Shown piece by piece: positions 63,124 to 64,000 of a DNA stretch of 64,000 bases. The notes beneath the pieces were generated by a model. It did no database searches. It was given only the letters and a program-made list of their open reading frames with translations, and was not told the DNA's origin. The stretch's first letter is position 1. The number at the start of each line of letters is the position of its first letter. The position numbers and the translations under genes were made by a program. Origin of the DNA: JAWKTV01 sp041398905 (GTDB taxonomy: Bacteria > Planctomycetota > Planctomycetia > Planctomycetales > Planctomycetaceae); contig JAWKTV010000006.1 in NCBI GenBank assembly GCA_041398905.1, forward strand, positions 62,001-126,000, given 5' to 3'.

Positions 63124-63586
63124 GTTTTTGGAGACGTCGTTGGGACCGGTTGGATGGGAACCCGACGAGACAGCATCGCCCGAAAGACTGTTCCAGCCGC
63201 GCGCAGTTGCACGGCGGTCAAAGGCAATGCTTGAACGTCGGAATCATGGCGACTGAATCCGCGTCCATCAACCAAGGTCTGCAGACTGAGAGGGGTGTTT
63301 CTCAGAGGCAGGAACATCGCCGGCCATCGCCCCCGGAGAACTCGCACCTCCGCCCGCCCTGCCGGGACCGCATCGCCGACGCACGCCTTTGTCTCGCAGT
63401 CGTTACGAAACCGTGACAATGGACGCACGGGATGTCGGGTAGACTCGGCGGCGCAATCCAGACGGCCGAACATTGCTCCACCACCCGCAGGTGACAAGGA
63501 GCAGGGCAGCAGATTCGGAGAGGTCGTCCGACGTTGTCGCCGAAACTCGACCGGTTGCTGCCAGTCCCCACCACAAGAGTGATTCC
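63124..63586. other. Divergent intergenic region with the presumed promoter of the respiratory locus
   Basis: About 460 bases between the first gene of the minus-strand respiratory locus and a plus-strand gene. No credible ORF. The promoter for the 18-kb locus must be here or inside the first 100 bases, but a -35/-10 pair cannot be picked by eye. Confidence 0.5.
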
Positions 63587-64000
63587 ATGCGATCGATTAC
63601 CAGGTGCACATGGCGAGTCGCGACCGCTGAAGGTCAATCGCTCCCGGTCATGGTTTACGGCGTCGCCTGCCTGACGATGTTGGCAATTCTGCCTGCCCTA
63701 TCTAGTGGCGACGACGCGCAACCCGCGTCGTCTCGCCTGGAGAAGGCATGGACCACAGTGCCCACCGTCGACCAGCAGGATGCGTCCCTGCATCGGGGGA
63801 TTGTGTACGGCCCCGATGGCGAGCCACTGGCGGGCGCGAGCATCTACGCCGCCAGCACGATCGAACTCTTCTCGCGCCGTTCAACGAAGGAGCTGTCGAT
63901 CGACGATCTGGGAGGCATCCGCGCGGTGACTGACGAGCAGGGGCGATTCGAGTTTCAAGCTCTGGACCTGACATGGTCGCCGATTCCGGGCGAGCGTAAG
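63587..64000 (+). CDS. Secreted protein with carboxypeptidase-regulatory-like domain (runs off the window)
   Basis: The frame from ATG 63587 stays open to the last base of the window, so the gene is truncated at its 3' end. It begins with a membrane or signal helix (MVYGVACLTMLAILPALSSG, after about 20 residues with Arg and Thr), mature near DDAQPASS. From residue 75 on it has the pattern HRGIVYGPDGEPLAGASIYAAS, then RAVTDEQGRFEFQALDL, a carboxypeptidase-regulatory-like or CNA-B Ig fold (G-x-V-x-x-x-x-G-x-P-x-x-G-A). In planctomycetes this often precedes a sigma-factor or protease-like module, but the rest is not visible here. Role unknown. A weak AAGAG lies 8 bases before the ATG. Confidence 0.7.
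   Translation, partial: MRSITRCTWRVATAEGQSLPVMVYGVACLTMLAILPALSSGDDAQPASSRLEKAWTTVPTVDQQDASLHRGIVYGPDGEPLAGASIYAASTIELFSRRSTKELSIDDLGGIRAVTDEQGRFEFQALDLTWSPIPGERK

Overview
The window is GC-rich and gene-dense, and its gene content is that of a planctomycete (Planctomycetota; lineage inferred from gene families, not from a 16S gene). The evidence is a DUF1559 pseudopilin-like protein, a DUF4159 protein, a sulfatase-modifying-factor-like secreted protein, PQQ-type beta-propeller and SMP-30 proteins, a large hopanoid-type RND/MMPL transporter, and short dispersed intergenic repeats of a kind I associate with planctomycete genomes. No rRNA, tRNA, CRISPR array or phage/IS element is visible.

Layout. 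1-1970: the end of a surface-polysaccharide locus (glycosyltransferase fragment, polysaccharide pyruvyl transferase-like, DDDDW glycosyltransferase-like). 2.1-7.7 kb: secreted FGE-like protein, guaA, a DUF1844 protein and mnmG. 8.1-14.1 kb: a degenerate receiver protein, a secreted PQQ propeller, the primary sigma factor and a lipoprotein. 14-31 kb: mixed metabolism and envelope genes (PLP decarboxylase, Ldh-type dehydrogenase, alpha/beta hydrolase, DUF1573-like lipoprotein, TolC-type efflux protein, SDR, nuclease/phosphatase family protein, propeller-like secreted protein, ABC exporter, DUF1559, ArsR regulator, MazG). 31-41.8 kb: secreted and membrane proteins (Gly/His-rich protein, DUF4159, coiled-coil membrane protein, HpnN-like transporter, SMP-30 fusion, ceramidase-like). 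42-44.6 kb: a copper P-type ATPase.

44.6-63.1 kb is the most interesting part: one long minus-strand respiratory locus. Read 5' to 3' it encodes a Rieske protein with a repeat-bearing N-terminal extension, a cytochrome b N-terminal subunit, a cytochrome b C-terminal protein with extra membrane helices, a roughly 1,500-residue eight-heme cytochrome c that also carries a coiled coil and a PDZ domain, a type-1-copper lipoprotein, a diheme cytochrome c lipoprotein, oxidase subunits II and I, heme A synthase, heme O synthase, oxidase subunits III and IV, and an ABC ATPase. In effect a complete quinol-to-oxygen chain (complex III plus an A2-type cytochrome c oxidase) with its own heme maturation genes lies in one transcription unit, with the copper pump convergent at its far end. 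The electron path would be quinol -> cytochrome b/Rieske -> multiheme cytochrome -> cupredoxin/diheme lipoproteins -> CuA -> oxygen.

Sequence quality. At least 20 genes are broken by small indels, including genes that must work (rpoD, coxA, ctaB, cytochrome b, Rieske), and the breaks are densest at 55-62 kb. In each case the conserved protein continues in another frame, so I treat these as sequence errors and annotate one gene across the frames. Where I quote a continuous product, the residues are read piecewise from the frames.
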